From contig NZ_CP067124.1 of the NCBI RefSeq assembly GCF_028553725.1, forward strand, positions 1,126,001-1,190,000: a DNA stretch of 64,000 bases. The letters run 5' to 3'. The notes under the pieces were generated by a model, which was given only the letters and a program-made list of their open reading frames with translations, ran no database searches and was not told where the DNA came from. This DNA comes from Paracoccus alcaliphilus (lineage in GTDB: Bacteria; Pseudomonadota; Alphaproteobacteria; Rhodobacterales; Rhodobacteraceae). The translations under genes were made by a program, and so were the position numbers. This document shows, piece by piece, positions 1 through 8,799 of the stretch; the first letter of the stretch is position 1; each line of letters starts with the position of its first letter.

Positions 1-537
1 CTTCATCACCACCAGCGCATCGGCGCCCTGCATATGCCGGACCAGATCGGCCTCGGGCAGGGTGCCCATGACCACCGACAGCACATCGTCGCCCCATGTG
101 ATCGGCTGGCCAGTGACGTTCCAGCAGCCCGCCATGCCGGGAATGCCGGGGATCACCTCGACCGGGACGCGATCCTTCAGCCGCACATAAAGATGCATGA
201 AGGAACCGTAAAAGAACGGATCGCCCTCGCACAGCACGACCACATCATCGGTGGCGGCCAGCGCCGCCAGACGCGCGGCCCAATCGTCATAGAACGCCGC
301 CAGTCGCGCGTTGTATTCCGGGCTGTCGAAGGGGATTTCGGTCGTGACCGGGTATTCCATCGGATATTCGGCGGCGCCCCCGGCCAGCATGCCCTCGACG
401 ATCCGCCGTGCTTGTCCCTGCCGCCCGGCCTTGCGGAAATAGGCGACATGGCGGGCCGCGCGGATCACACGGTCGGCTCGGACCGAGATCAGGTCGGGAT
501 CGCCCGGCCCCAGTCCCGCGCAGATGATCTTGCCCAC
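1..537 (-). CDS. cobI: Precorrin-2 C20-methyltransferase CobI (3' end outside window)
   Basis: SAM-dependent methyltransferase that methylates C20 of precorrin-2 in aerobic corrin-ring synthesis (cytosol). The 179 visible residues start VGKIICAGLGPGDPDLISV, the N-terminal glycine-rich signature of tetrapyrrole methylases. They continue with CEGDPFFYGSFMHLY and VIPGIPGMAGCWN, both typical of CobI/CbiL. The GTG start at 537 is chosen because AAGGAG lies just upstream, inside the last codons of cobH, whose stop ends at 542. It is the last visible gene of the minus-strand cob operon; the C-terminus lies beyond base 1. Confidence 0.93.
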   Translation of the reverse strand, partial: MGKIICAGLGPGDPDLISVRADRVIRAARHVAYFRKAGRQGQARRIVEGMLAGGAAEYPMEYPVTTEIPFDSPEYNARLAAFYDDWAARLAALAATDDVVVLCEGDPFFYGSFMHLYVRLKDRVPVEVIPGIPGMAGCWNVTGQPITWGDDVLSVVMGTLPEADLVRHMQGADALVVMK

Positions 538-541
538 GGGG

Positions 542-1171
542 TTACTCCTTCCGGCTGGCAAGGGCGTTGACGGCGGCCACGGTGATGGCCGAGCCGCCCA
601 GCCGCCCCAGAACCACCATGCAAGGCACCGGCTGCGCCGCGATCAGCGCATCCTTGGATTCCGCCGCGCCGACAAAGCCCACCGGGCAGCCGATGATGGC
701 GGCGGGGCGGGGGCAGGCGGGGTCCTCCAGCATGTTCAGCAGGTGAAACAGCGCGGTGGGAGCATTGCCGATGGCGACGACGCTGCCCGCCAGATGTGGG
801 CGCCACAGCTCCAGCGCGGCGGCGGACCGGGTATTGCCCATGCTGCGCGCCATGTCGGGCACGGTGGGGTCGTTCAGGGTGCAGATGACGGCGTTGTCGG
901 CGGGCAGGCGGGCGCGGGTGATGCCTTCGCTGACCATCCGCGCATCGCAGAGGATCGGCGCCCCGGCCTTCAGCGCCGCCCGCGCCTGCGCCGCCATGCC
1001 GGGGCTGAAGCGGATGTCGCGTTCCAGCCCGACCAGCCCGGCGGCATGGATCATGCGCACGGCCACGGGTTCCTCATCCGCGTCGAAACGGGCCAGATCG
1101 GCCTCGGCCCGGATGGTGGCGAAGGACTGGCGATAGATCGCGGCGCCGTCCTTTTCGTAAACATGGGGCAT
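542..1171 (-). CDS. cobH: Precorrin-8X methylmutase CobH
   Basis: Isomerase that moves the C11 methyl group to C12, turning precorrin-8X into hydrogenobyrinate. It has 209 residues starting MPHVYEKDGAAIYRQSF, the family N-terminus, and that is a good full length. His42 in RMIHAAG matches the catalytic histidine of the family, and the C-terminal half has the conserved IGNAPTALFHL and GCPVGFVGAAESK blocks. An in-frame extension 30 codons upstream exists but has no family similarity. The ATG overlaps the stop of cobG (TGATG at 1173-1169), so translation of the two is probably coupled. Confidence 0.95.
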   Translation of the reverse strand: MPHVYEKDGAAIYRQSFATIRAEADLARFDADEEPVAVRMIHAAGLVGLERDIRFSPGMAAQARAALKAGAPILCDARMVSEGITRARLPADNAVICTLNDPTVPDMARSMGNTRSAAALELWRPHLAGSVVAIGNAPTALFHLLNMLEDPACPRPAAIIGCPVGFVGAAESKDALIAAQPVPCMVVLGRLGGSAITVAAVNALASRKE

Positions 1172-2311
1172 CAGAACAACTCCGGCAAAGGCGGCATGCG
1201 GTCGGGATCGAGGTCGTGCCCCAATGCCGCGCCTGACGCAAGCCCGTCCCTGATCGCGCAAAAGCCGCGCGGGGTGGCGACCAGCACCAGATCGGCGGGC
1301 GTGGGGGAGGCGCAGCCCTTGGCGCAGCCCGACACATGCAGCACCCGGCCCGGCGGCATCCCGGGTGCCAGCCGCCGCGCAAAGGCCCGCGTTTCGGCCA
1401 AGGCCTGCGGACAGCCGGGCGCGCCGGTGCAGACCCGCAGCCGCAGCCGGGGATCATCCGGGTTCAGGATCAGATCGGGCAGATCGGGCAGGCTGGCCGC
1501 GCCTTCGACCAGCAGCATTCGCCACGGCGTCAGCCGGATCGGCCCGGTTTCGGCCAGCGCCGACAGGGTGGGGGCGCTGATCTGGCCGAACTCTGCCGCC
1601 ACCAGCATGCCTTGCGGCACTGGGCCGGGGGCGGGGCGGGCGCGGTCAGGGCTGGGGTCCGCGTGGCATCGGGGGCCGGATGCCGCGCCGGATCAACGCC
1701 GCCATCCGTCCCCGCCCGCCCACGGCCCCGCCTTGCGACAGGAACCATGCGGCCAGCGCGACGGCGGCCTGCGGTGCGTTCCGGGCCGTCACCTGCGCAC
1801 CCGTCGCCATGCCATCGGCACGCAGGATCAGGCCGCCCTGCGTGTCACGCTCGACCCGGATATCGGCGGGCGTATCGGCCAGCAGCCGCTGCGCGCCGGT
1901 ATCGACGGCAAAGCCGAATTTGGCGGGCAGGATCAGGTTGCTGGACGCCAATGCGGTCGCCAGCGCCGCCGCCAGCGTATCGGTCTTGGCACGGGCAAAG
2001 GGGGTGACGATGATATTGCGCCGCGTCTCGGCGGCGATATCGGCATCGATCAGCCCCAGCGCGCGCAGATCGGCAATCAGCGGTCCGTGGCTGTCGGGCG
2101 TCACTCCGCGCAGTTGCAGATTGGCCCGCCCGGTCAGGTCGATCAGCCCGTTGCCATGCGCCTGCGCCGCCGCCGCGATACCTGCCGCCTGATGCTGCGT
2201 CAGCCGCCCGCCATGCGCGCGCAGCCGCACCACCCAGCCATCGCCGGATTCCATCGGACGCAGCGCACCGGGACACCAGCCCTTGATCCGGGGGGTATTC
2301 ACCGCGCTCAT
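1171..2311 (-). pseudogene. cobG: Precorrin-3B synthase CobG, split by a frameshift
   Basis: CobG is a Fe-S/nitrite-reductase-like monooxygenase converting precorrin-3A to precorrin-3B. The first part (2311 to 1646) begins MSAVNTPRIKGWCPGALRPM and ends at TGA 1648-1646 after RPPMPRGPQP. The second part continues in another frame down to 1171 with MLVAAEFGQISAPTL and the cluster cysteines (CTGAPGC, SGCAKGC). The frames overlap between about 1693 and 1646. One extra base there, for example in a C run on the coding strand, would account for the break. The start overlaps cobN (ATGA), and the end overlaps cobH. This is either a real recent mutation or a homopolymer sequencing error; every other visible cob gene is intact. 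Confidence 0.85.
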
Positions 2312-5300
2312 TCCCCCGCCTCCAGCGTGGCCGCGATCGAGTTGCGGCGCGTCACCCACAGCCCGGCATCGCGCAGGCGCCGGAACAGGTCGCGCATGGC
2401 GGCCAGCGCGGCGGGGTTTTCGCGCTCCATGAAGGCGACGACTTCCGCCCGGCCCAATGTCGCGTCGTGATAGAGGTCGAACAGATGCGGCGGCACCGCA
2501 CCCGCCAGATGGGCGAAGGCGGCAAGGTGATCCAGCGTCGCCGCGATCTCTGCCGCGCCCCGGAAGCCATGGGTGCACATCGCATCGGCCCAACGCGCAT
2601 CGGTGGCGCGGGCGCGGACGGTGCGGGCGATTTCCTCGGTCAGGGTGCGGGCGCGCGGGCGGTCGGGCTGCGTCGCGTCCAGATGATAGAGCGCGGGGGC
2701 CGCGGCCCCGATCCGGGCCATGGCGGCGGCGAAACCGGCCTCGTGCGCGGCATAGTCATTGGCCAGCAGCAGATCGCTTTCCGGCAGATCCTGCGCATGG
2801 ACGAAGCTGTCGGCGCGCGCCAGCCGGGCCTCCAGCGCGGGGCGGTCGTCGCGGGGCAAGCCGTCGCGGCCGATGGCCCAGCTGGAGGCCGCCAGCCATG
2901 CCTCGCCCGCCGCCTTGCGCGCCTGATCGGTGAACGTCTCGGGCGCGATGCCCATGCCCAGCCCGTATTGGCCCGGCTGCGGGCCGAAGACGCGCGGGCT
3001 GCGGGCCAGATAGGGGTTGTCACCGGGCGATTCCTCGCGCCCGGCCAGTGCCTCGGCCCCGGTCTCGAACAGTTGCGCCAAGACGGGGAACACATCGCGA
3101 AACAGGCCCGATACCCGCAGCGTCACATCGATGCGCGGGCGCCCCAGCAAGGCCAGCGGCACGATTTCCACGCCCGAGACCCGGCCCGATCCGGCATCCC
3201 AGACGGGTTTCAGCCCCGCCAGATGCAGCGCCATGGCGAATTCCTCGCCCGCCGTGCGCATGGTCGCGCTGCCCCACAGATCGACGACCAGCCCGCGCGG
3301 CCAGTCGCCGTGATCCTGCAAGTGACGGCGCAGCAATTCCTCGGCCAGTTTGACGCCCTGCGCATGGGCGGCAGGCGTTGGCACCGCGCGCGGATCGACG
3401 GAATAGAGGTTGCGCCCGGTCGGCAGCACATCCGCCCGCCCCCGCGCGGGCGAGCCCGAGGGGCCCGGCGCGACATGCCGCCCCGCCAGCGCGGTCAGCA
3501 GGCCCGCGCGCTCATCCGCGCCGCTGGGACCGGTGCCGAAGACATGCAGCCCCTCGCCGAACTGGCTTTCCTTGATGTCGCAGACGAAGCGGTCGATGCG
3601 GGTGATCGCCTCGGCGGCGCTGGCGTCGGGGGGGATGCCCAGATCATCCTCGACCCCTGCCGCGCGGGCCTCGTCGCGGATGGATGCGATCAGCCGGTCG
3701 CGCCGGGCCGGGTCCAGTCCGTCGGCGGTCGAATATTCGTCCAGCAGGCGTTCCAGCCCCGACATCGCCTCGGGCAGCCGCGACGCGATCATCGGGGGCG
3801 GCATATGCCCCAGAGTGACGGCGCCAAGGCGGCGCTTGGCCTGCGCGGCCTCGCCCGGGTCGTTGACGATGAAGGGATAGATCACCGGCAGCGGGCCGGT
3901 CAGCGCCTCGGGCCAGCAATCACCCGACAGCGCCACCGCCTTGCCCGGCAGCCATTCCAGCGTGCCATGCGCGCCCATATGGATCAGCGTATGCAGTCCC
4001 TGCCGGTGCAGCCACAGATAAAACGCGACATAGGCGTGGCGCGGCACGCGGGTCAGGTCGTGATAATCGTCGTCACGGCTGGCGCGCTGGCTGCGTTCGG
4101 GTTGCAGGGCCAGCAGCAGCTTGCCACGGCGGATGGCAGCGAATTGGAAGGATTTTCCATCGCAATCCGGGTCGCTGTCAGGGACACCCCATGCCGCCGT
4201 CAGATCGCCCTTCAGAGTTTGCGGCAGGTGGTCCAGCGCCGCCAGATATTCGGCCAGCGGCCAGCGGATGCGCGCGGTTCGCAGATCGCTGGCGGCGCCG
4301 GGGGCGATGTCATGGCCCTGATCGGCCAGCATCCCCGCCACCGCATCGGCCGAGGCCAGCGCGTCGAGGCCGACCGCATGGGCCATCTGCCAGTCCCGGC
4401 CCGGATAGGTGGACAGGATCAGCGCCACCTGCCGATCCTGCGGTGGGGTCCGGCCCAGCCGCAGCCAAGCGCCGACGCGGGCGACGGTCGCGGCGATGCG
4501 GTCGGGATCGGGGCGATGGGCAAAGCGGCTGTATTGCAGATCCGGGTCACGCGGTTCGGGCGCCTTGAAGCTGATGACACCGGCAAAGATGCGGCCATCG
4601 ACCTCGGGCAACACGACATGCATGGCCAGATCGGCGGGGGACAGGCCGCGTTCCGCCCCGGCCCATTCGCGGCGGCGATTGGTGGACAGGGCGACCTGAA
4701 ACACCGGGCAACCGAAGGTGTCGAAGGGCGTCGCAGCGCCATCGGAGCGGACGGAAAAGCCGGTGGCGTTGACGATGGCCTGCGGCGCGATCTTGGCCCC
4801 CGTCAGCCAATCCGCAAAGCCGGGCGCCTTCAGCGAGGGCGCAAAGACCCCGCAAGCGGCAAACCCCGCGTCGCGCAGACCGTGGATCAGCGCATCGACC
4901 GGCGCGGTATCGGCGGCGGTCAGATAGCTGCGATAGAAACTGACCAGCACCAGCGGCCCATCCGGCGGCGCCGGGATCACTCCGGCCTGCGGGTCATAAA
5001 ATCCCATCCGGGGCAGGGATTTCTGCCCCGGCACCGGCCTGGCGAACAGTCCCGCCGCAATCGCCATCTGCGCCAGCGCGGCCTGCGCCGCCACCGCCCC
5101 CCCGGTATCGCAAAGCCGCTTCAGCATCCGCAGCGTCGAGGCGGGCACGGTCGAGACCGCATCCAGACGCGGATCGTCGCGCCCGTCGGCGGGCAGCACC
5201 GCCAGCGCGATCCCGCGACGCCGCGCCAGATCCTGCACCGAGGCGAGGCCATAGGGCCAATAGGCCTCGCCCCCGATCAGGCGGATCAGGATGCCCTTTG

Positions 5301-5547
5301 CACCGGCAAGTGTCTGCTCGACATAGGTATCGACCGACACCGGATGGCGCAAAGCCACCAGATTGCACAGCCGCAACGACGGCAATCCGCCCGCCGCACC
5401 CCGCCGCGCCCGGTGCCAGCCTGCCGCGAAGGCCCCCAGATCGCTGTCGGAAAACGACAGCACCACCAGATCACCCGGCGTCTGGCTGGGATCATAGGGG
5501 GTGTCGGTCTCTTCCAGACCGTGGCTTTCGCGAAAGACGACATGCAT
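2308..5547 (-). CDS. cobN: Cobaltochelatase large subunit CobN
   Basis: Large subunit of the ATP-dependent CobNST cobaltochelatase, which inserts cobalt into hydrogenobyrinate a,c-diamide. The protein has 1079 residues, shorter than the roughly 1250 of pseudomonad and Brucella CobN. It contains family blocks such as LHTLIHMGAHGTLEWLPGKA, SGDCWPEALTGPLPVIYPFI and RNLYSVDPRAVPTPAAH. The start ATG overlaps the cobW stop (TGATG at 5549-5545) and the stop overlaps the cobG start. The partner genes cobS and cobT are not in this window. A long opposite-strand open frame over this gene is a composition shadow. Confidence 0.95.
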   Translation of the reverse strand: MHVVFRESHGLEETDTPYDPSQTPGDLVVLSFSDSDLGAFAAGWHRARRGAAGGLPSLRLCNLVALRHPVSVDTYVEQTLAGAKGILIRLIGGEAYWPYGLASVQDLARRRGIALAVLPADGRDDPRLDAVSTVPASTLRMLKRLCDTGGAVAAQAALAQMAIAAGLFARPVPGQKSLPRMGFYDPQAGVIPAPPDGPLVLVSFYRSYLTAADTAPVDALIHGLRDAGFAACGVFAPSLKAPGFADWLTGAKIAPQAIVNATGFSVRSDGAATPFDTFGCPVFQVALSTNRRREWAGAERGLSPADLAMHVVLPEVDGRIFAGVISFKAPEPRDPDLQYSRFAHRPDPDRIAATVARVGAWLRLGRTPPQDRQVALILSTYPGRDWQMAHAVGLDALASADAVAGMLADQGHDIAPGAASDLRTARIRWPLAEYLAALDHLPQTLKGDLTAAWGVPDSDPDCDGKSFQFAAIRRGKLLLALQPERSQRASRDDDYHDLTRVPRHAYVAFYLWLHRQGLHTLIHMGAHGTLEWLPGKAVALSGDCWPEALTGPLPVIYPFIVNDPGEAAQAKRRLGAVTLGHMPPPMIASRLPEAMSGLERLLDEYSTADGLDPARRDRLIASIRDEARAAGVEDDLGIPPDASAAEAITRIDRFVCDIKESQFGEGLHVFGTGPSGADERAGLLTALAGRHVAPGPSGSPARGRADVLPTGRNLYSVDPRAVPTPAAHAQGVKLAEELLRRHLQDHGDWPRGLVVDLWGSATMRTAGEEFAMALHLAGLKPVWDAGSGRVSGVEIVPLALLGRPRIDVTLRVSGLFRDVFPVLAQLFETGAEALAGREESPGDNPYLARSPRVFGPQPGQYGLGMGIAPETFTDQARKAAGEAWLAASSWAIGRDGLPRDDRPALEARLARADSFVHAQDLPESDLLLANDYAAHEAGFAAAMARIGAAAPALYHLDATQPDRPRARTLTEEIARTVRARATDARWADAMCTHGFRGAAEIAATLDHLAAFAHLAGAVPPHLFDLYHDATLGRAEVVAFMERENPAALAAMRDLFRRLRDAGLWVTRRNSIAATLEAGE

Positions 5548-6593
5548 CAGGCGGGCACGGCCTCCAGCAACAGGCGGCGGATCGCGGCTTCGTTCACATC
5601 GTCATGTTCGGCAATGACCACCAGACGCGAGGCGCGGGGCTGATCGCCCCAGGGACGGTCATATTGATGCCGCACCCGCGCACCCACCGCCTGCACCAGC
5701 AGACGCATCGGTTTGCCCGAAACGGCGACATGGCCCTTGACCCGCAGGATGTTCTGCTCGACCGCCAGCCGCTCGATCCCGGCGACCAGTTGCGCGGGAT
5801 CGTCGATTTCGGGCAGCTCGATCACCACGGTATCGAAATCCTCGTGCTCATGGTCGTCGGCGCCGTCGTGATGGCTGGGGCGTGCCTCCAGATCATCCTC
5901 GGCCGCCGCGCCAAGGCCAAGGATCACCTTCGGGTCGATCGCGCCTTCGGTCACGGTCAGGATCGGCAGCTTGCGCGGCGATTCAGCCTCGATCACGGCG
6001 CGGGCGGCGGCCACGCCATCCGGCCCGGCCAGATCGGCCTTGGTCAGCAGCACGACATCGGCGCAGGCGATCTGATCCTCGAACACCTCGGACAGCGGGG
6101 TTTCGTGGTCCAGGCTGTCATCGGCCTCTCGCTGGGCCTGCACCGCGGATTCGTCGGGGGCAAAGCGGCCCGCCGCCACGGCCTCGGCATCGGCCAGCGC
6201 GATCACGCCATCGACGGTGATGCGCGACCGGATCGCGGGCCAGTCAAAGGCCTTCAGCAAGGGCTTGGGCAGGGCCAGCCCCGAGGTCTCGATCAGGATA
6301 TGGTCGGGCTTTTGGGGCATCGCCATCAGCCGCTCCAGCGTCGGGATGAAGTCATCGGCGACGGTGCAGCAGATGCAGCCATTCGACAGTTCCATGATGT
6401 TTTCCGCCGGGCAGTTCTCATCCGCGCAGGATTTCAGGATATCGCCATCGACGCCCACGGTGCCGAATTCATTGACCAGCACGGCCAGCCGCCGCCCCTG
6501 CGGGTTGGCCATCAGATGCCGGATCAGCGTCGTCTTGCCGGAACCGAGAAAGCCGGTGATGACGGTGACGGGGGTTTTGGTCAGATCGGACAT
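5547..6593 (-). CDS. cobW: CobW, G3E-family GTPase / metallochaperone
   Basis: G3E P-loop GTPase thought to deliver cobalt to CobN. Of 348 residues, G1 is GFLGSGKTT (14-22), the zinc/cobalt-binding CICC motif of this family is at 73-76 in SNGCICCTV, and a histidine/acid-rich stretch (HHDGADDHEHED) lies near residue 245. The C-terminal CobW_C domain includes RVKGHVAVSGKPMRLLVQAV. It lies 3 bp after the DUF1636 gene and overlaps cobN, so it belongs to the riboswitch-controlled operon. Metal preference cannot be read from sequence; cobalt is inferred from context. Confidence 0.94.
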   Translation of the reverse strand: MSDLTKTPVTVITGFLGSGKTTLIRHLMANPQGRRLAVLVNEFGTVGVDGDILKSCADENCPAENIMELSNGCICCTVADDFIPTLERLMAMPQKPDHILIETSGLALPKPLLKAFDWPAIRSRITVDGVIALADAEAVAAGRFAPDESAVQAQREADDSLDHETPLSEVFEDQIACADVVLLTKADLAGPDGVAAARAVIEAESPRKLPILTVTEGAIDPKVILGLGAAAEDDLEARPSHHDGADDHEHEDFDTVVIELPEIDDPAQLVAGIERLAVEQNILRVKGHVAVSGKPMRLLVQAVGARVRHQYDRPWGDQPRASRLVVIAEHDDVNEAAIRRLLLEAVPA

Positions 6594-6596
6594 GGA

Positions 6597-6977
6597 TCAC
6601 TCACTTTCTTGGGGATCGGGCAGGGGGACAAGCGGCGGAATCCGGGCAAGGCTTTGCTTGCGGAAGATGACGGGGCGTTCGCGCCACGGCACCAGCCCGT
6701 CAGCGGCGGCGGCATAGGCGGCGGCGCCCGTCAGGATCTCTGGCGCGTCCGAGGGCGTCAGGCGACCATAGACATAGGTCCACTTGCCAGGGCCCGACAG
6801 CGCGACCGAGCAGCCCTGCGAACAGGCCGACAGACATTCGACGGCGCGGATCTCGACCCCCGCCGGGGCGGATGCGGTCAGGGCGGCGTGCAGTTCGGCG
6901 CCGGGACGGGGGTCGGCTGCGGCCTCGGGGTCGATGCCCCGGCAGGTCGTGCAGACATGCAATACGGCGCGCGCCAT
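6597..6977 (-). CDS. DUF1636 family protein, predicted thioredoxin-like [2Fe-2S] ferredoxin
   Basis: Small protein of 126 residues, first gene of the cob operon. It starts MARAVLHVCTTCRGIDPE with GGAGG upstream; the longer frame runs back through the riboswitch and is not the gene. Four cysteines (VCTTC near the N-terminus; CLSACSQGC in the middle) are arranged as in thioredoxin-like ferredoxins, followed by WTYVYGRLTPSDA. No function is established for the family as far as I know. Its position between riboswitch and cobW suggests a redox or metal-handling role in B12 synthesis, for instance supplying electrons to an oxygenase step or to cobalt reduction; that part is inference. Confidence 0.8.
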   Translation of the reverse strand: MARAVLHVCTTCRGIDPEAAADPRPGAELHAALTASAPAGVEIRAVECLSACSQGCSVALSGPGKWTYVYGRLTPSDAPEILTGAAAYAAAADGLVPWRERPVIFRKQSLARIPPLVPLPDPQESE

Positions 6978-7080
6978 GCGGCCCTCCGTGAACTGGTGGC
7001 GCGGGGCATGGGCCGAGGGGCAGGGACACACCCCTGCCAACCGGTCGCGGATCACCCCGTCCGCCCGTGAAAATCGTGCG

Positions 7081-7255
7081 CTGGCAGGTCTCCCGGCTTG
7101 CGGATTCAGGGTTTCCCCAACGGTCGGCCCGCCTTCCCGGCATTTGCCAGTGGCTTGGGCGACCTTTCCGGTCACGGTCGCGGGGGCGGCTGCTTTCAGG
7201 CGTGATGCCTGTCGCATTCCCTCTTGGCCTGTCATAGGACAGGAACCAGCGCGCC
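7081..7255 (-). promoter_or_regulatory. Cobalamin (B12) riboswitch in the leader of the cob operon
   Basis: Read on the minus strand, the leader holds the landmarks of a cobalamin riboswitch in order: GAGGGAAT, the core GCCGCCCCCGCGACCGTGA (7190-7172), GCCACTGG, and the B12 box AAGCCGGGAGACCTGCC (7099-7083). The DUF1636 start is about 105 bases downstream. Binding of adenosylcobalamin is expected to reduce expression of the DUF1636-cobW-cobN-cobG-cobH-cobI transcript. cobO lies on the other strand and is not downstream of the element. Confidence 0.95.
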
Positions 7256-7305
7256 CCCAACTGAGGCGTGCGCCCCTGTCTTGTCAAGCCGGAGGAGCAC
7301 AAAGC

Positions 7306-7947
7306 ATGACCGACAGCCACGACATCACCCCCCCCATCACCGCCGAGGAACAGGCCCGCCACGCCGCGAAGATGGCAAAGATCAAGGCCGCCCGCGACAG
7401 GATGATGCAGGGCAAGACCGGCGAAAAGGGCCTGATCATCGTCCATACCGGGCCGGGAAAGGGCAAATCCAGCAGCGGTTTTGGGATGATCCTGCGCTGC
7501 ATCGCCCATGACATGCCCTGCGCGGTGGTGCAGTTCATCAAGGGCGCGTGGGACACCGGCGAACGCCGTCTGCTGACCGCGCATTTCGCCGATTTGTGCC
7601 AGTTTCACGCGATGGGCGAGGGGTTTACATGGGAAACGCAGGACAAATCCCGCGACATCGCCGCCGCTCAGGCAGGCTGGCAGAAGGCGAAGGACCTGAT
7701 CCGCGACCCGTCGATTCGCATGGTGCTGCTGGACGAAATCAACATTGCGCTGCGCTATGGCTATTTGCAGGCGGATGAGGTGGTGGATTTCCTGCTGGCC
7801 GAGAAGCCGCCGCTGACCCATGTGGTGCTGACCGGCCGCAACGCCCCCGATCTGCTGATCGAGGCGGCGGATCTGGTGACCGAGATGGCATTGCTGAAAC
7901 ATCCCTTCCGATCAGGCGTCAAGGCCCAGCCGGGGGTTGAGTTCTGA
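7306..7947 (+). CDS. cobO: Cob(I)yrinic acid a,c-diamide adenosyltransferase CobO
   Basis: CobA/CobO/BtuR-family adenosyltransferase that transfers the adenosyl group of ATP to cobalt. It has 213 residues, normal for the family. The P-loop variant GPGKGKSS is at 49-56, followed by VVQFIKGAWDTGERR and the conserved VLLDEINIALRYGYL and VLTGRNAPDLLIEAADLVTEM blocks. The start is preceded by GGAGGAG. It is transcribed divergently from the riboswitch-controlled cob operon; the roughly 60 bp between the riboswitch and this start must hold its promoter. Confidence 0.96.
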   Translation: MTDSHDITPPITAEEQARHAAKMAKIKAARDRMMQGKTGEKGLIIVHTGPGKGKSSSGFGMILRCIAHDMPCAVVQFIKGAWDTGERRLLTAHFADLCQFHAMGEGFTWETQDKSRDIAAAQAGWQKAKDLIRDPSIRMVLLDEINIALRYGYLQADEVVDFLLAEKPPLTHVVLTGRNAPDLLIEAADLVTEMALLKHPFRSGVKAQPGVEF

Positions 7948-8079
7948 TCCGGTCCGTCCCATCTTTGCTGCGTTGCAAAAATCTTTCCGTGCGGCGTTGA
8001 ACCGCATCGGCCCCGGCGGGTTGTCTTTCGGCGGCCGGGAATGCCTGCGCGGCGCGGATGTAAAAGGAGTTGCTGCGCG

Positions 8080-8799
8080 ATGCTGCCCCCCAAGATCCCT
8101 GCCGATGCTGCCCTGTTTCTGGATTTCGATGGCTGCCTGGTAGAGATCGCCCCAACCCCCGATGCGATTTCCGTGCCCCCCGCGCTGCCGGGGGCGCTGG
8201 CGCGGCTGTATCGGCGGCTGGATGGGGCGGTGGCGCTGATCTCGGGGCGTTCGGCCAGTGAATTGCGGGGCTTTCTGCCCGATTTTCCCGGCATTGTCGC
8301 CGGCAGCCACGGGGCCGAACTCTCGCTGCCGGGCCAGCCCATCCGCCCGATTGACGATGAGGGGGTGGATGTCGGCGCCCTGCAACGGCGGGTCGCGGCG
8401 CTGGCGGCAGAGCATCCCGGCCTGCTGGTCGAAGCCAAGCCGCATGGCGTGGCGTTGCATTACCGCGCCGCCCCCGAACTGGGATGCTGGGTCACCCAGA
8501 CCATGCAGGCGTTGGCCGGGGACTATCCCTCGCTGGTGCTGCAACCGGCCAAGATGGCGGTCGAGCTGCGTCCGGCCTCGGCGGGCAAGGACCGGGCGCT
8601 GGCGCTGCTGATGCAGCATCCGCCCTTTGCCGGGCGGCTTGCGATCTATGCCGGGGACGACCTGACGGACGAGGCCGCCATCGCCGAGGCGCAGGATCGC
8701 GGTGGCATCGGCATCAAGGTCGGGCCCGGCGACAGCGTGGCCCGCCACCGTCTGGCCGACCCGAACGCCATGCTGCGCTGGCTGGAGGATGCGGCATGA
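8080..8799 (+). CDS. otsB: Trehalose-6-phosphate phosphatase OtsB
   Basis: HAD-superfamily phosphatase releasing trehalose from trehalose 6-phosphate (compatible solute synthesis, cytosol). It has 239 residues: HAD motif 1 FLDFDGCLVEI with nucleophile Asp15 and Asp17, motif 2 region ALISGRS, and motif 4 YAGDDLTDEAAI. The start ATG is chosen over one 39 bp upstream because AAAAGGAG sits at 8063-8069. The stop overlaps the otsA start (ATGA), so both are made from one transcript. Confidence 0.94.
   Translation: MLPPKIPADAALFLDFDGCLVEIAPTPDAISVPPALPGALARLYRRLDGAVALISGRSASELRGFLPDFPGIVAGSHGAELSLPGQPIRPIDDEGVDVGALQRRVAALAAEHPGLLVEAKPHGVALHYRAAPELGCWVTQTMQALAGDYPSLVLQPAKMAVELRPASAGKDRALALLMQHPPFAGRLAIYAGDDLTDEAAIAEAQDRGGIGIKVGPGDSVARHRLADPNAMLRWLEDAA

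Noticed and set aside
524..2470. 648-codon plus-strand frame opposite cobG/cobH
   Set aside because: Low-complexity shadow of the cob genes; no family match and no ribosome site.
2467..5643. Long open frame of about 1058 codons on the plus strand opposite cobN
   Set aside because: It is the antisense shadow of a GC-rich gene; the encoded sequence is Arg/Gly/Gln-rich with no recognisable domain, while cobN on the other strand matches its family throughout.
6978..7235. N-terminal extension of the DUF1636 frame
   Set aside because: It translates the riboswitch; GGAGG and family similarity place the start at 6977.
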